From a virus: a DNA stretch of 53,719 nt. The notes beneath the pieces are model-generated. The model worked only from the letters and a program-made list of their open reading frames with translations. It made no database searches and was not told where the DNA came from. Of this stretch, positions 1-8,684 are shown piece after piece. The translations under genes were made by a program, and so were the position numbers. The DNA lies in IMG/VR virus record IMGVR_UViG_3300042868_003071, positions 1-53,719 of that record, one strand, 5' to 3'. Numbering within the stretch: the first letter of the stretch is position 1; each line of letters opens with the position of its first letter.

Positions 1-501
1 GATGGTGGTTTACTTTTGATCACCAACACTGCCGCAGATGATGATCTTGTTGCTTTGCAAAAAGTAGGCGAGTCATATCGCTTTGCTTCAGGCAAAGAGC
101 TTTTCTTTGAGGCTCGCCTCAAGGTTAGCGACGCAACTCAATCTGATGTAGTTATTGGTCTTCAAATTACCGATGCAACCCCGCTTGACGTATCGGATGG
201 TGTGTTTTTTATCAAGGCAGACGGCTCTACTTCGGTAAGCCTGTTGGTTGAGAAGAATGGCACAGCAACTACGACCTCTAGCGTGGCTACTATGGCTAAC
301 GACACATTTATTAGTCTTGGTTTTTACTACGATGGCGCATCAAGCATTCAATACTCCGTAAACGGCGTTGTGAAAGGCACTTCTGTGACCACCAACTTGC
401 CTGACGACGAAGATATGACTGTGTCAATCGCTCTTCAAAATGGTGAAGCCGTTGCAAAGACAATGACTGTGGATTACGTTTTTGTTGCGAAGGAGCGTTG
501 A
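1..501 (+). CDS. Virion protein with lectin-like (ConA/LamG-like) fold, 5' end missing
   Basis: The reading frame is open from the first base of the window, so the gene is cut at its 5' end and only the last 166 residues are visible. The visible part alternates short beta-type segments and includes the pieces LFFEARLKVSD, VFFIKADG and SLGFYYDG. That pattern is typical of concanavalin A/laminin G-like jelly-roll domains that phages place near their capsid genes as decoration or adhesion proteins. It ends with TGA one codon before the next ATG. Since the window ends inside the major capsid gene, this gene probably lies shortly downstream of the capsid gene in the intact genome. The fold call is by pattern only; the exact role is unknown. 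Confidence 0.55.
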   Translation, partial: DGGLLLITNTAADDDLVALQKVGESYRFASGKELFFEARLKVSDATQSDVVIGLQITDATPLDVSDGVFFIKADGSTSVSLLVEKNGTATTTSSVATMANDTFISLGFYYDGASSIQYSVNGVVKGTSVTTNLPDDEDMTVSIALQNGEAVAKTMTVDYVFVAKER

Positions 502-503
502 TC

Positions 504-956
504 ATGGGTCAATTTAAACCAATGCCTAAGATGAAAACCACTGAGCCTTCAGTTGAGCTAAAGCTCAAAAAAGGCGGTGCAGTAGCTAAAAAGGGTATTA
601 TGCCTGTAAGCGCTTCTGCACGTGGTGTCCCTATGGCAGCTCGTCGTGGTATGGCTCCTGCCATGCCTTCACGCGGTATCGGTATGGGTGGTATTCCTAC
701 AAAAATGGAAACCGGCGCAATGCCAATGATGCGTAAAAAAGGCGGTGAGGTTGAGTCTCCTAAGATGCACAAAGCTGAGATGTCAGCTATTAAAGGCATC
801 AAAGGTGACATTAAGTCTCATGCTAATAAGCCTGCGTCTAAAGCGCATAAAGGTCTGAAAACTGGTGGAGTAATTGAGAAGTACGCTACAGGTGGCGTAA
901 TTCAAAAGTACAAAACCGGTGGTAAGATGAAAAAAGCTTACGGCGGTTCTTGCTAA
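504..956 (+). CDS. Small basic Gly/Lys-rich virion-type protein with GGVIxKY repeats
   Basis: The 150-residue protein is very rich in Lys, Gly, Met and Ala and has no obvious folded domain. ATG 504 is chosen because AAGGAG at 490-495 sits eight bases upstream. The N-terminal half has repeated Met-Pro/Arg-Gly segments (GVPMAARRGMAPAMPSRG). The C-terminal half carries a tandem motif: GGVIEKYATGG followed by GGVIQKYKTGG. The same VIQKYK(S/T)GG core recurs in the small gene after the portal (50407-50706), and related GG-basic motifs occur in two giant virion proteins. A role in binding packaged DNA or a shared virion partner is plausible, but this is inference. Function unknown. Confidence 0.8.
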   Translation: MGQFKPMPKMKTTEPSVELKLKKGGAVAKKGIMPVSASARGVPMAARRGMAPAMPSRGIGMGGIPTKMETGAMPMMRKKGGEVESPKMHKAEMSAIKGIKGDIKSHANKPASKAHKGLKTGGVIEKYATGGVIQKYKTGGKMKKAYGGSC

Positions 957-958
957 TC

Positions 959-986
959 AAGGTCGGGGCTTCGGCCCCTTCCTTTT
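959..986 (+). terminator. Probable rho-independent terminator
   Basis: GGGGC (965-969) and GCCCC (974-978) enclose a TTCG tetraloop. The stem is extended by AAGG (959-962) pairing with CCTT (981-984) across a 2x2 internal loop, and it runs into TTTT at 983-986. It lies between the basic protein gene and the gene at 998, whose AAGG ribosome-binding site directly follows it. It should end or attenuate transcription coming from the capsid genes. Confidence 0.75.
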
Positions 987-997
987 AAGGATTTATT

Positions 998-1282
998 ATG
1001 AGCACATTGACGAATGTATTTTCTGCGCATAAAGATGCAACGGGAACAATTTATGCTGGCGCAACCAACCTTGCAGGCTATCAGTTATTGACAGGCGGAA
1101 CGGCTGGTGAAATTGTGTTTCGCGATGGGGGTTCAAGTGGCACTGTTCTTTTAAGAGTTAATATTGCAGCTACACCAACTAACCCATTCTCAACACTAAT
1201 CCCCGGCAATGGTATTCGCTTTAACACCGATATTCATGTCACATTGCCTGCAAGCGCGTCAGTGACTATTTTCTGTGGCTAA
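998..1282 (+). CDS. Small beta-rich structural protein, hypothetical
   Basis: This 94-residue protein has AAGG at 987-990 upstream of its ATG. It has no Cys apart from the penultimate residue, and many Thr, Gly, Ala and short hydrophobic strands ([30 protein letters not shown]). It looks like a compact beta-sandwich similar in style to head-decoration or fibre-tip proteins. It follows a terminator and precedes another small virion-type gene, so it is probably a structural component. I do not recognise the family. Confidence 0.7.
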   Translation: MSTLTNVFSAHKDATGTIYAGATNLAGYQLLTGGTAGEIVFRDGGSSGTVLLRVNIAATPTNPFSTLIPGNGIRFNTDIHVTLPASASVTIFCG

Positions 1283-1284
1283 TT

Positions 1285-1692
1285 ATGCCTTTGATTAAAA
1301 GCAAATCAGATAAAGCTTTTAAAAAGAACATCTCAGCTGAGGTGAAGGCAGGCAAGCCGGTTAAGCAAGCAGTTGCAATTGCATATTCTGTTAAACGCGG
1401 CGCGCAAAAGATGAAAAATGGTGGTGAGCCAAGACTTTCAGTCTCTCGTGGTGAGAAGCTACCTACAAGTCGTGGGGCTGGCTTAACTCAAAAAGGCCGC
1501 GATAAGATCAATCGAGCAACTGGCTCTAATCTTAAAGCACCTGCGCCTAACCCAAAAACTAAAGCTGATCAAGGTCGTAAGGATTCATTCTGTGCTAGAA
1601 TGTCAGGCATGCCGGGGCCTAAGCGCGATGAAAAAGGCGAGCTTACTCGTAAGGCCGCATCTCTTAAACGTTGGAATTGTCCTGGGTGGTAA
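1285..1692 (+). CDS. Basic phage protein joining two conserved phage modules (second DUF6321-like)
   Basis: This 135-residue basic protein starts two bases after the previous stop. Residues 1-38 ([29 protein letters not shown]) match a short module found in many phage structural regions. Residues ~66-133 contain [18 protein letters not shown] and [15 protein letters not shown], the signature I associate with DUF6321. The two are separated by a basic linker with [10 protein letters not shown]. Neither module has an established function. Their position among head/tail genes suggests a virion-associated or DNA-contacting protein. The fusion is visible; the role is not. Confidence 0.75.
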   Translation: MPLIKSKSDKAFKKNISAEVKAGKPVKQAVAIAYSVKRGAQKMKNGGEPRLSVSRGEKLPTSRGAGLTQKGRDKINRATGSNLKAPAPNPKTKADQGRKDSFCARMSGMPGPKRDEKGELTRKAASLKRWNCPGW

Positions 1693-1695
1693 TGT

Positions 1696-2754
1696 ATGAG
1701 CACTAGTGGAACAGTTGGCCAAACAACAATCACGGTTCAAAATCTGATTGACCATGGCGCTCGACGCGCCGGCAAGCTGGCCGAAGAATTAACCTCAGAG
1801 CAAGTGCAGTCTTCAAAAGATAGTCTCTATTATTTGCTTTCTAATCTTGCAAATCGTGGAATTCAATATTGGTGTATTGATAAGACAGTCATAGGTCTTA
1901 ATCCCGACAAGTATGTTTACTACCTGCCAACTGGCACGGTAGATGTTTTAAACTCCAATTACCGAACAGTCACTGCAAATAACACTGGCGCTAATAGTTC
2001 TTCTGGCGTTACGGCTAACGCCTTTGATGGTCAATACACCAACATTTGCCAGTTAACCACCAACACGGGCTATATTGGCATCAATAACGGGTCTGAAAAT
2101 GACATCTACATGGGGACCGTGGGTATACTACCAGCAATATCCGGCTCAGTGACCCTCTCAATTCAGTCTTCTACAGATGGCACCACTTGGACAACGGTTT
2201 ATGCGCCCGGAGCAGTTACTTGGGTTGCAGGCACATGGATCTACTATGACTTAGAGCCTTCTGCCAGCACGCCGTATTGGAGAATCCTGCAAACAGCAGG
2301 CGCCAACATGGGTGTCTATCAGGTGGTTTTTGGTTCAAACTCCAATGAAATTCCACTGGCTCGATTGAATCGTGATGATTACACAAACTTGCCTAACAAG
2401 AACTTTACCAGCCTTTACCCGCTGCAATTTTGGTTTGACCGTAACATTCCTCAGCCTGCAATGTACGTTTGGCCTGCGCCATCGTCATTTGCGCCACAAC
2501 TCGTGGTCTGGAGACATCGGCAAATTCAGGATGTAGGTGATTTATCAGGTGAGATAGAAATTCCTCAGAGATGGTATCTGGCCATTCAGAATATGCTTGC
2601 GCATCAGATGGCCATGGAGCTACCCACAGTTGCGGGAGAGCGCATCGCTTATCTTGAAGGACAAGCTGAAAAGTATTGGAATATTGCGGAACAGGAAGAA
2701 AGAGACAAGAGTCCGATTTACTTTGCCCCCAATATTAGTTACTATACGAGGTAA
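1696..2754 (+). CDS. gp4-like head-tail adaptor with inserted discoidin-like domain
   Basis: The 352-residue protein begins with a helical region (AGKLAEELTSEQVQSSKDSL, then LSNLANRGIQYW) resembling P22 gp4-type adaptors that bind below the portal and stabilise packaged DNA. The C-terminal region (WYLAIQNMLAHQMAMELP) carries the matching helices. Between roughly residues 94 and 208 lies an inserted beta-rich domain (SSSGVTANAFDGQYTN ... PYWRILQTAG) that looks like an F5/8 type C (discoidin) jelly roll, possibly for carbohydrate binding. It belongs to a packed run of structural genes (gaps of 2-3 bases). A second, shorter adaptor-like protein is encoded at 11615. Family assignment is from pattern recall. 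Confidence 0.65.
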   Translation: MSTSGTVGQTTITVQNLIDHGARRAGKLAEELTSEQVQSSKDSLYYLLSNLANRGIQYWCIDKTVIGLNPDKYVYYLPTGTVDVLNSNYRTVTANNTGANSSSGVTANAFDGQYTNICQLTTNTGYIGINNGSENDIYMGTVGILPAISGSVTLSIQSSTDGTTWTTVYAPGAVTWVAGTWIYYDLEPSASTPYWRILQTAGANMGVYQVVFGSNSNEIPLARLNRDDYTNLPNKNFTSLYPLQFWFDRNIPQPAMYVWPAPSSFAPQLVVWRHRQIQDVGDLSGEIEIPQRWYLAIQNMLAHQMAMELPTVAGERIAYLEGQAEKYWNIAEQEERDKSPIYFAPNISYYTR

Positions 2755-2756
2755 GT

Positions 2757-3092
2757 ATGCCACGTACGCTTGACACTCTTGGCAATGCGGTATTAAGTAT
2801 TGCAATTTGTGACCGGTGTCACATGAAGCGAGCGTATGTTGAACTGATGCCTGATGGTAATAATCCGGGCTTAAAAGTCTGTGACCATGGCTGCAGAGAT
2901 CAGTTTGACCCGTACCGCTTACCTGCACGGCAACCTGAAAAGATTGCGCTTAGATTTCCTAGGCCTGATGTCAGTGTGGCTGCAACACAAGACTCGCTGA
3001 TCACCGGGCCGTATAATACGTACAACATCTCTCCGGAGCAGAATACCGATGATCCAGAGACCAATGGCAACCTTGATAACCTGAGTCCGTAA
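2757..3092 (+). CDS. Zinc-ribbon-like phage structural protein
   Basis: This 111-residue protein starts after GAGGT, ten bases upstream of its ATG. An N-terminal metal-binding pattern is visible: ICDRCHMKR (Cys-x2-Cys) and, about 30 residues later, KVCDHGC. It is followed by the conserved segment QFDPYRLPARQPEKIALRF and then PRPD. This arrangement, directly after a gp4-like adaptor, is common in uncultured podovirus-like genomes. The C-terminal ~40 residues are acidic/polar and probably disordered. It probably contributes to the head-tail interface. Molecular function is not established. Confidence 0.7.
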   Translation: MPRTLDTLGNAVLSIAICDRCHMKRAYVELMPDGNNPGLKVCDHGCRDQFDPYRLPARQPEKIALRFPRPDVSVAATQDSLITGPYNTYNISPEQNTDDPETNGNLDNLSP

Positions 3093-3093
3093 T

Positions 3094-5463
3094 ATGGCCA
3101 ATATACAAATTACGCAACTACCAGCAGCTGGTGCAATCACAGGCACCGAGTCAGTGCCTATTGTGCAAAATGGTGTAACGGTTCAGACAACAACAGGCGC
3201 CATTTCAGCATCGCCAAGTCAACCGTATACCTATTTAACAGTCAACCAAACTCCGCAACTTGCTAACAGTCGTGCGCTATCAGGCGGCACAGGCATAGGT
3301 TTAGTTGATGGCGGTGCGCAATCCACGTTACAAATAACTTTGAATCGAGCGGCAGGTAGCTTAGAAGCTTCAGGCAATGGAATCATTGTTAAGACAGGCA
3401 GCTCAACGGTAACGCCTAGAACATTATCAACAACAGGCAATGGCATTACTGTTGCTGATGGTAGCGGCGTTTCTGGCAATCCTACATTTTCGTTGACAGG
3501 CATTGCTTTAGCAATTGCAAACGCATCTGGCACGGGTATGCTGGCAATTGTTGGCGGCTCTACGATTGCAGGCCGTCAGATTACAGGAACTGCTAATCAG
3601 ATTGGCGTTACAAATGGCAATGGCGCAGGTGATCCTACATTAACTATTGCTGATAACGTAGTGCTTCCGGGTACAGGCGCAATGACTGTAGTGTCAGGCT
3701 CATCTGCTCAGCAACCTGTTGGCGCTGAAGGCCAGTTTAGATTTAACACTACAACTTCTACTTTTGACGGTTACGCATCTGGCACGTGGCGCCAGTTTTC
3801 GCTATCCGGAGGCGTTACATCATTCAGCGGTGGGTCTACAGGGTTAACGCCTGCAGCCCCTACGAGCGGCGGTATTGTTTTAGGCGGTACGCTTAATGTT
3901 GCAAGCGGTGGTACTGGCGCAAATACCTTGACTGGTTATGTGTACGGAAACGGTACTGGCGTTATGACTGCCAGCACGACAATTCCTAATGCTGGTTTGG
4001 CAAATAGTTCAGTGATCTATAATGGCGTCACTGTTGCTTTGGGTGCGTCTGGCACGATCACTGCCACAGCAACAAATGCATTGACCATTGGCACAGGGCT
4101 AACTGGTACATCCTACAACGGATCTACCGCTGTCACGATTGCGATTGATTCAACTGTAGCTACGCTCACTGGTACTCAGACGCTGACCAATAAGACGATC
4201 AGTGGTGCGTCTAATACGCTGACAAACATTGCAAATGCAAGCTTGACAAACAGTCAAATTACGCTTGGTACAACCAACATCGCTCTTGGTGGAACGTCAC
4301 TCACCCCTGCTGGATTGACCAGCGTAACGGTGACTCAAAACCCAGTTGCCGCGCTTGACTTGGCAACCAAGCAATATGTAGATACTTTGGTGTCATCTGG
4401 CATCACCTACCATGCCCCAGTCAAGTACGAGGTTCCTTCAGGTAACCTTAACGCAACCTATAACAATGGTACGGCTGGTGTCGGTGCTACGCTGACTAAT
4501 GCAGGCGCTTTGGTTGCGTTTACTCCAGACGGCGTGGTTGCTTCAGTTGCTGACCGCATCTTGATTTACAACCAAACCAACCAAGCTCAGAACGGTGTCT
4601 ACGTTGTTACAACGGTTGGTGATGGTTCAACCGCATGGGTGTTGACCCGTGCATCTGATGCTGACACGTATGCCCTGAAGAGTCCAAACAGCTTGGGCGA
4701 AGGTGATGCGTTCTTCATCACGTCAGGAAACACTGGCGCTGGTGAAACGTACGTGTGTAACACCGTTGGTGTAATCACCTTTGGCACTACAGCGATTACG
4801 TTTGTGCAAATCTCTGCAACACAGATCTACTCTGCTGGGACTGGTTTAACCCTTACAGGTACGCAGTTCAGCATCTCTAACACAGCGGTGACTGCTGGCG
4901 CGTATGGTTCAGCCTCTTCTGTTCCAAACTACACAGTCAATGCGCAGGGTCAATTGACCTTGGCATCCAACACCGCAATTGCAATCAACGGCAATCAGAT
5001 CACCTCTGGTACTGTGGCAATAGCAAACGGTGGTACAGGACAGTCAACAGCAGGCGCGGCATTCAATGCTTTGTCGCCCATCACTACAACTGGTGACCTG
5101 ATAATTGGAACTGGTGTCAACACGGCAAGTCGTCTGGCTATTGGTGCAAACGGATACTTGCTGACATCTGATGGAACAACGGCATCATGGGTTGCCGCGC
5201 CAGCAACTGGTGTAACCTCATTCAGTGCTGGAACTACTGGCCTTACGCCTGCTACGGCAACCACTGGAGCAATTACATTGGCAGGAACTCTTGCTATTGC
5301 CAACGGTGGTACGAACTCCACTGCTACACCTACGGCTGGTGGATCAGCTTACGGTACTGGAACCGCGTATGCATTCACAGCGGCAGGAACGGCTGGACAG
5401 GTATTAACATCGACAGGAGCAAGCGCACCAACGTGGTCGGGCATCTCTGGCGGAACTTTCTAA
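3094..5463 (+). CDS. Large tail fibre protein
   Basis: At 789 residues this is the largest fibre gene here. It is extremely rich in Gly, Thr, Ala, Ser and Asn, almost free of Cys, and contains repeated fibre motifs (VASGGTGANT, VAIANGGTGQST, LAIANGGTNST) typical of trimeric beta-helical tail fibres. The N-terminus (MANIQITQLPAAGAITGTES) is of the type that attaches fibres to the tail. A distinct insert around residues 430-570 (LATKQYVDTLVSSGITYHAP, VADRILIYNQTNQAQNGVY) is a module seen in many phage fibres. It probably makes the shaft of the receptor-binding fibre. It starts two bases after the zinc-ribbon gene, and three more fibre genes follow. Confidence 0.85.
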   Translation: MANIQITQLPAAGAITGTESVPIVQNGVTVQTTTGAISASPSQPYTYLTVNQTPQLANSRALSGGTGIGLVDGGAQSTLQITLNRAAGSLEASGNGIIVKTGSSTVTPRTLSTTGNGITVADGSGVSGNPTFSLTGIALAIANASGTGMLAIVGGSTIAGRQITGTANQIGVTNGNGAGDPTLTIADNVVLPGTGAMTVVSGSSAQQPVGAEGQFRFNTTTSTFDGYASGTWRQFSLSGGVTSFSGGSTGLTPAAPTSGGIVLGGTLNVASGGTGANTLTGYVYGNGTGVMTASTTIPNAGLANSSVIYNGVTVALGASGTITATATNALTIGTGLTGTSYNGSTAVTIAIDSTVATLTGTQTLTNKTISGASNTLTNIANASLTNSQITLGTTNIALGGTSLTPAGLTSVTVTQNPVAALDLATKQYVDTLVSSGITYHAPVKYEVPSGNLNATYNNGTAGVGATLTNAGALVAFTPDGVVASVADRILIYNQTNQAQNGVYVVTTVGDGSTAWVLTRASDADTYALKSPNSLGEGDAFFITSGNTGAGETYVCNTVGVITFGTTAITFVQISATQIYSAGTGLTLTGTQFSISNTAVTAGAYGSASSVPNYTVNAQGQLTLASNTAIAINGNQITSGTVAIANGGTGQSTAGAAFNALSPITTTGDLIIGTGVNTASRLAIGANGYLLTSDGTTASWVAAPATGVTSFSAGTTGLTPATATTGAITLAGTLAIANGGTNSTATPTAGGSAYGTGTAYAFTAAGTAGQVLTSTGASAPTWSGISGGTF

Positions 5464-5472
5464 GGATAGAAA

Positions 5473-6216
5473 ATGGCACAAGCAGGCTACACACCCATAC
5501 AGCTTTATTTCAGCACCACTGCGGCGGCTGTACCTACTTCTGGCAACCTTGCTAATGGTGAGTTGGCGATCAACATCACTGACGGCAAGCTGTACTACAA
5601 GAGCAATGCTGGAACGGTTACGCTTTTAGCAGGTGCTGGCGGTACTGGAATTGTTGCTGGTTCTAACACACAGATTCAGTTTAACAACAGTGGCGTGTTT
5701 GGCGCCTCGTCTAGCTTGACTTGGAACGGCACGGTTCTAAGCACAACAGGGTTTACAGCGTCTTCTGACTCTACCTTTACGTCTACTGGTGCTTTAAGCA
5801 TTAGCAAGGGAACGACTGGTGAACGACCAACTCCAGCAAGCGGTATGCTCCGATTCAACACCACAACAACGGAGTTTGAGGGTTACAACGGCACTGCATG
5901 GTCTTCTGTTGGTGGCGCGGGATTGAGCAACGACACATCCACGGCAACTAACGTCTTCCCACTGTTTGCAAACGCTACGTCTGGCACGGCTTCAACGCTG
6001 TTTACCTCCAACGCTAAGTTTCTTTATAAGCCCAGCACGGGCGAGTTGAGTTCTTCTGTTGTGAATGCATCAAACGGCATCTACGTAAACAGCCAATCTA
6101 TTGCTGTGAGTTATACAATTGCCGCAGGTTACTCAGGTATGTCATCAGGCCCAGTTACGATAGCTTCTGGTCAATCAGTCACAGTCGCCAGCGGTTCACG
6201 CTGGGTTGTTTTGTAA
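5473..6216 (+). CDS. Tail fibre subunit
   Basis: This 247-residue protein has AAGGATAG just upstream. The N-terminus (GYTPIQLYFSTTAAAVPTSG, NLANGELAINITDGKLYY) is a classic phage fibre start module. It is followed by Gly/Thr/Ser-rich repeats and MLRFNTTTTEFEGYNGTAW, a strand-rich segment that also occurs in the preceding fibre (FRFNTTTSTFDGYASGTW). The C-terminus (VTIASGQSVTVASGSRWVV) resembles a trimer-capping beta segment. It is likely a co-fibre or fibre tip together with its neighbours. The base composition is still high GC here (lines sampled ~57%), unlike the next two genes. Confidence 0.8.
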   Translation: MAQAGYTPIQLYFSTTAAAVPTSGNLANGELAINITDGKLYYKSNAGTVTLLAGAGGTGIVAGSNTQIQFNNSGVFGASSSLTWNGTVLSTTGFTASSDSTFTSTGALSISKGTTGERPTPASGMLRFNTTTTEFEGYNGTAWSSVGGAGLSNDTSTATNVFPLFANATSGTASTLFTSNAKFLYKPSTGELSSSVVNASNGIYVNSQSIAVSYTIAAGYSGMSSGPVTIASGQSVTVASGSRWVVL

Positions 6217-6225
6217 GGATAAATT

Positions 6226-7389
6226 ATGAGTTCAATAGTTATTGCTGGCGACACAAGCGGATCGGTCACGCTACAAGCCCCTGCTGTGGCGGGAACAGTC
6301 ACCCTAACGCTACCTGCAACATCAGGGACAGTTGCACTTACATCTGCCGCAAGCCAATGGACAACTACTGGTGCTAATATTTACTACACAACTGGTAGTG
6401 TTGGTATTGGGACTACGACACCTTCTGCAAAATTAGATGTTGGTGGTTTTTCAACAACTAATTTAACTACTGTTGCCCTTGCTATTACTGATGCACCATC
6501 TGCCGCCAACTCAGGTTTGCAAATTGCATTTAGAAACCCATCAACAACATACACATACGCATCTGTTGGTTATTCAAACGAAGCGGGTGGTAGTTCTGGC
6601 GCGTTGTTGTTTTACACAAACCCTAACATTTTTACTAACACAAATGTTGAAAAAATGCGTCTTACTTCCGCAGGGAATTTAGGTATAGGCGATACAAATC
6701 CTACTAACGCAAAACTTGTGGTCACTGGTGGTGGAATTGTTACCTCAATTATGACCAGCACTGTTGCGCGATTTAGTGGCAGTGCTAACTCTATTTTAAT
6801 GGGTGATGATGGAACTGATGGTGTAATTGGCGTAGGTAACTCTAGTTCAAATTTAGGATTTTTATCTCGTGTTGCTGGCGTTTATACAAAAACAATGGTG
6901 CTTACGTCAGCAGGTTATTTGCTTCTAGGATATACAACTAGTAATGGTAGTTATAACCTGCAAGTAAACAGTCAGATTTTTGCGACTTCCGCTACTATTG
7001 CCACATCTGATGGTCGTTACAAAGAAAATGTAATTCCATTATCGGGTGCGCTAAGTTTAGTTAACGCATTAAACCCAGTTCAATTTGAATGGAAAAATCA
7101 TCCAGTTCATAATTTTGATAGACAACAACCAACTGTAGGGTTTATTGCTCAAGAAGTTCAGCAAGTATTGGTAGATAAGCCATATTTAAATAGCATTATT
7201 AAACGCAACGAATGCACTATTCCAGAAGAAAAAGATGCTGATGGAAATGTTACAAAAGAAGCCTATGTTGAAGAATTCTTAGGAATTGCGGAAGGTAACA
7301 TGATTGCAATTTTGACAAAAGCGATTCAAGAACAACAAGCCCTAATCACACAACTCACAGAGCGCATCACTGCGTTGGAGGCTAACTAA
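6226..7389 (+). CDS. Tail fibre/tailspike with C-terminal S74 endosialidase-type chaperone
   Basis: This 387-residue fibre has AAGGATAAATT before its ATG. The first ~255 residues are beta-rich fibre sequence (SVTLQAPAVAGTVTLTLPA, GSVGIGTTTPSAKLDV). From ~residue 258 it carries a Peptidase_S74 intramolecular chaperone domain: TSDGRYKENVIPLSGALSLV, ALNPVQFEWK and VGFIAQEVQQVL. In this family the domain trimerises the fibre and then cuts itself off at the conserved Ser before Asp. The extreme C-terminus is a heptad-like helix (ALITQLTERITALEAN). From about 6700 onward the DNA falls to roughly 30-40% GC, suggesting acquisition from another source. Confidence 0.9.
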   Translation: MSSIVIAGDTSGSVTLQAPAVAGTVTLTLPATSGTVALTSAASQWTTTGANIYYTTGSVGIGTTTPSAKLDVGGFSTTNLTTVALAITDAPSAANSGLQIAFRNPSTTYTYASVGYSNEAGGSSGALLFYTNPNIFTNTNVEKMRLTSAGNLGIGDTNPTNAKLVVTGGGIVTSIMTSTVARFSGSANSILMGDDGTDGVIGVGNSSSNLGFLSRVAGVYTKTMVLTSAGYLLLGYTTSNGSYNLQVNSQIFATSATIATSDGRYKENVIPLSGALSLVNALNPVQFEWKNHPVHNFDRQQPTVGFIAQEVQQVLVDKPYLNSIIKRNECTIPEEKDADGNVTKEAYVEEFLGIAEGNMIAILTKAIQEQQALITQLTERITALEAN

Positions 7390-8306
7390 TGGCAAGCATA
7401 ATCAACGCCGCTACATCAGGTGGGCTAGTCACCACTGCTGACACATCGGGCATCTTGCAACTGCAAACGGCAGGGACTACTGCGGTGACTGTGGATGCTT
7501 CACAGAACGTGGGTATTGGTGTTACGCCTAGTGCTTGGAGGTCTGCATTTAACGTAACTTATGGTGAACGTGCATTAGAACTTACATATTCTGCTTTAGT
7601 AACTCAAGCAGGGCCAAACACTATTTTGGCAAACAATGTTTACTTTAATAGTTCAAATCAATGGATTTATAAAAACGCTGTTGCAAACACTAATGCAGGA
7701 CTTTACACAATTGGTTCTGATGGATTACATACTTGGTCTGTTGCCCCTACTGGTGCGTCTGGTGCTGTAGCAACCTTTACCCAAGTATTAAGCATTAACA
7801 AAGATAAGTCACTAGCCCTTCAAGGCGCTACAGCCGCTACAGGTGCTGGCATCACATTCCCCGCAACTCAATCAGCATCATCAGACGCTAATACGCTAGA
7901 TGATTATGAGGAGGGGCTTTGGACTCCAGCGTATAGTTTTGGCAATGGAACTACTGGAATAACTTACAGCACTCAATCTGGTGGATATATTAAAGTTGGC
8001 GCTCAAGTAACTATATGGGCGCTACTTGTTTTAAGTAATAAAGGAAGTTCAACAGGACAGACAAGAATTACAGGATTGCCGTTCACCAATGCAAATGCCA
8101 GTGGAAGGTCAGAAGGCGCAACGGCTGTATTTAATTATTGGCAAAATTTTGCAACCGCTGTTAGCCCTCTTGGTTATGTAGGAAATAATTCAACACAAAT
8201 TATTTTAACAAATTACGCCGCCGCTACATCAGTTGGAACATTATCTGATGCAAATTTTGGAAACAGTACAAGTGTTTATTTTGTAGCAACATATAGCACA
8301 GTCTAA
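7389..8306 (+). CDS. Tail fibre protein, C-terminal receptor-binding type domain
   Basis: The 305-residue protein overlaps the previous stop by one base, with GGAGG 8 bases before its ATG. N-terminal residues 1-60 (GILQLQTAGTTAVTVDASQN, VGIGVTPSAW) form the standard fibre repeat shared with the S74 gene. The C-terminal half starts at TLDDYEEGLWTPAYSFG and continues through YIKVGAQVTIWALLVL and TRITGLPF, a recurring head domain of environmental phage fibres that probably contacts the receptor. The gene is AT-rich like the end of the S74 gene. It is the last gene of the four-gene fibre block and is followed by a hairpin. Confidence 0.8.
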   Translation: MASIINAATSGGLVTTADTSGILQLQTAGTTAVTVDASQNVGIGVTPSAWRSAFNVTYGERALELTYSALVTQAGPNTILANNVYFNSSNQWIYKNAVANTNAGLYTIGSDGLHTWSVAPTGASGAVATFTQVLSINKDKSLALQGATAATGAGITFPATQSASSDANTLDDYEEGLWTPAYSFGNGTTGITYSTQSGGYIKVGAQVTIWALLVLSNKGSSTGQTRITGLPFTNANASGRSEGATAVFNYWQNFATAVSPLGYVGNNSTQIILTNYAAATSVGTLSDANFGNSTSVYFVATYSTV

Positions 8307-8320
8307 CCACGAAGTTCATT

Positions 8321-8343
8321 AGCCTGACTGGATTGGTCAGGCT
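8321..8343 (+). terminator. Intergenic hairpin, possible terminator or processing site
   Basis: AGCCTGAC (8321-8328) pairs perfectly with GTCAGGCT (8336-8343) around a seven-base loop, 15 bases after the fibre stop. There is no following T-run, so it may be an mRNA-stabilising or rho-assisted element rather than an intrinsic terminator. Confidence 0.5.
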
Positions 8344-8375
8344 GGACACAACGCCAACTTTAAGGAGAAACCCAA

Positions 8376-8639
8376 ATGTCACTTACTAAAACCACAGTCA
8401 TAGATCAAATCACAGTTCAAGAGAACGGCATCGTTCTTTATCGTGAAGCTACACGCATCATGGAAAATGACGTTCAATTAAGCCAAACTTACCATCGCTC
8501 TAGTCTTGTCCCTGCCCAAGACTTAACAGGCGTTCCCGCTAATGTTGTTGCTATTTGTAATACAGCATGGACTGCTGAAGTCGTTGCGGCCTATCAAGCG
8601 GCACAGACTGCGGCTGAAGCGGCACGACAAACTGCATAA
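8376..8639 (+). CDS. Conserved small phage protein next to tail fibres
   Basis: This 87-residue protein has AAGGAG nine bases upstream. N-terminal TKTTVIDQITVQENGIVLYR and middle ATRIMENDVQLSQTYHRSSL define a small conserved protein often found directly after fibre genes in environmental phages. The C-terminal ~30 residues (AWTAEVVAAYQAAQTAAEAA) are predicted helical. It could be a fibre-associated or fibre-assembly factor, judged only by neighbourhood. Hairpins flank it on both sides. No function is established. Confidence 0.75.
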   Translation: MSLTKTTVIDQITVQENGIVLYREATRIMENDVQLSQTYHRSSLVPAQDLTGVPANVVAICNTAWTAEVVAAYQAAQTAAEAARQTA

Positions 8640-8645
8640 CGGGAA

Positions 8646-8667
8646 GCCACCACCCGATCTTGGTGGC
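8646..8667 (+). terminator. Intergenic hairpin
   Basis: GCCACC (8646-8651) pairs with GGTGGC (8662-8667) around a ten-base loop immediately after the preceding stop codon. It has no T-run. It is probably a weak termination or mRNA-processing element between the fibre block and the lysis block. Confidence 0.4.
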
Positions 8668-8684
8668 GCATTAAAGGAAACATC

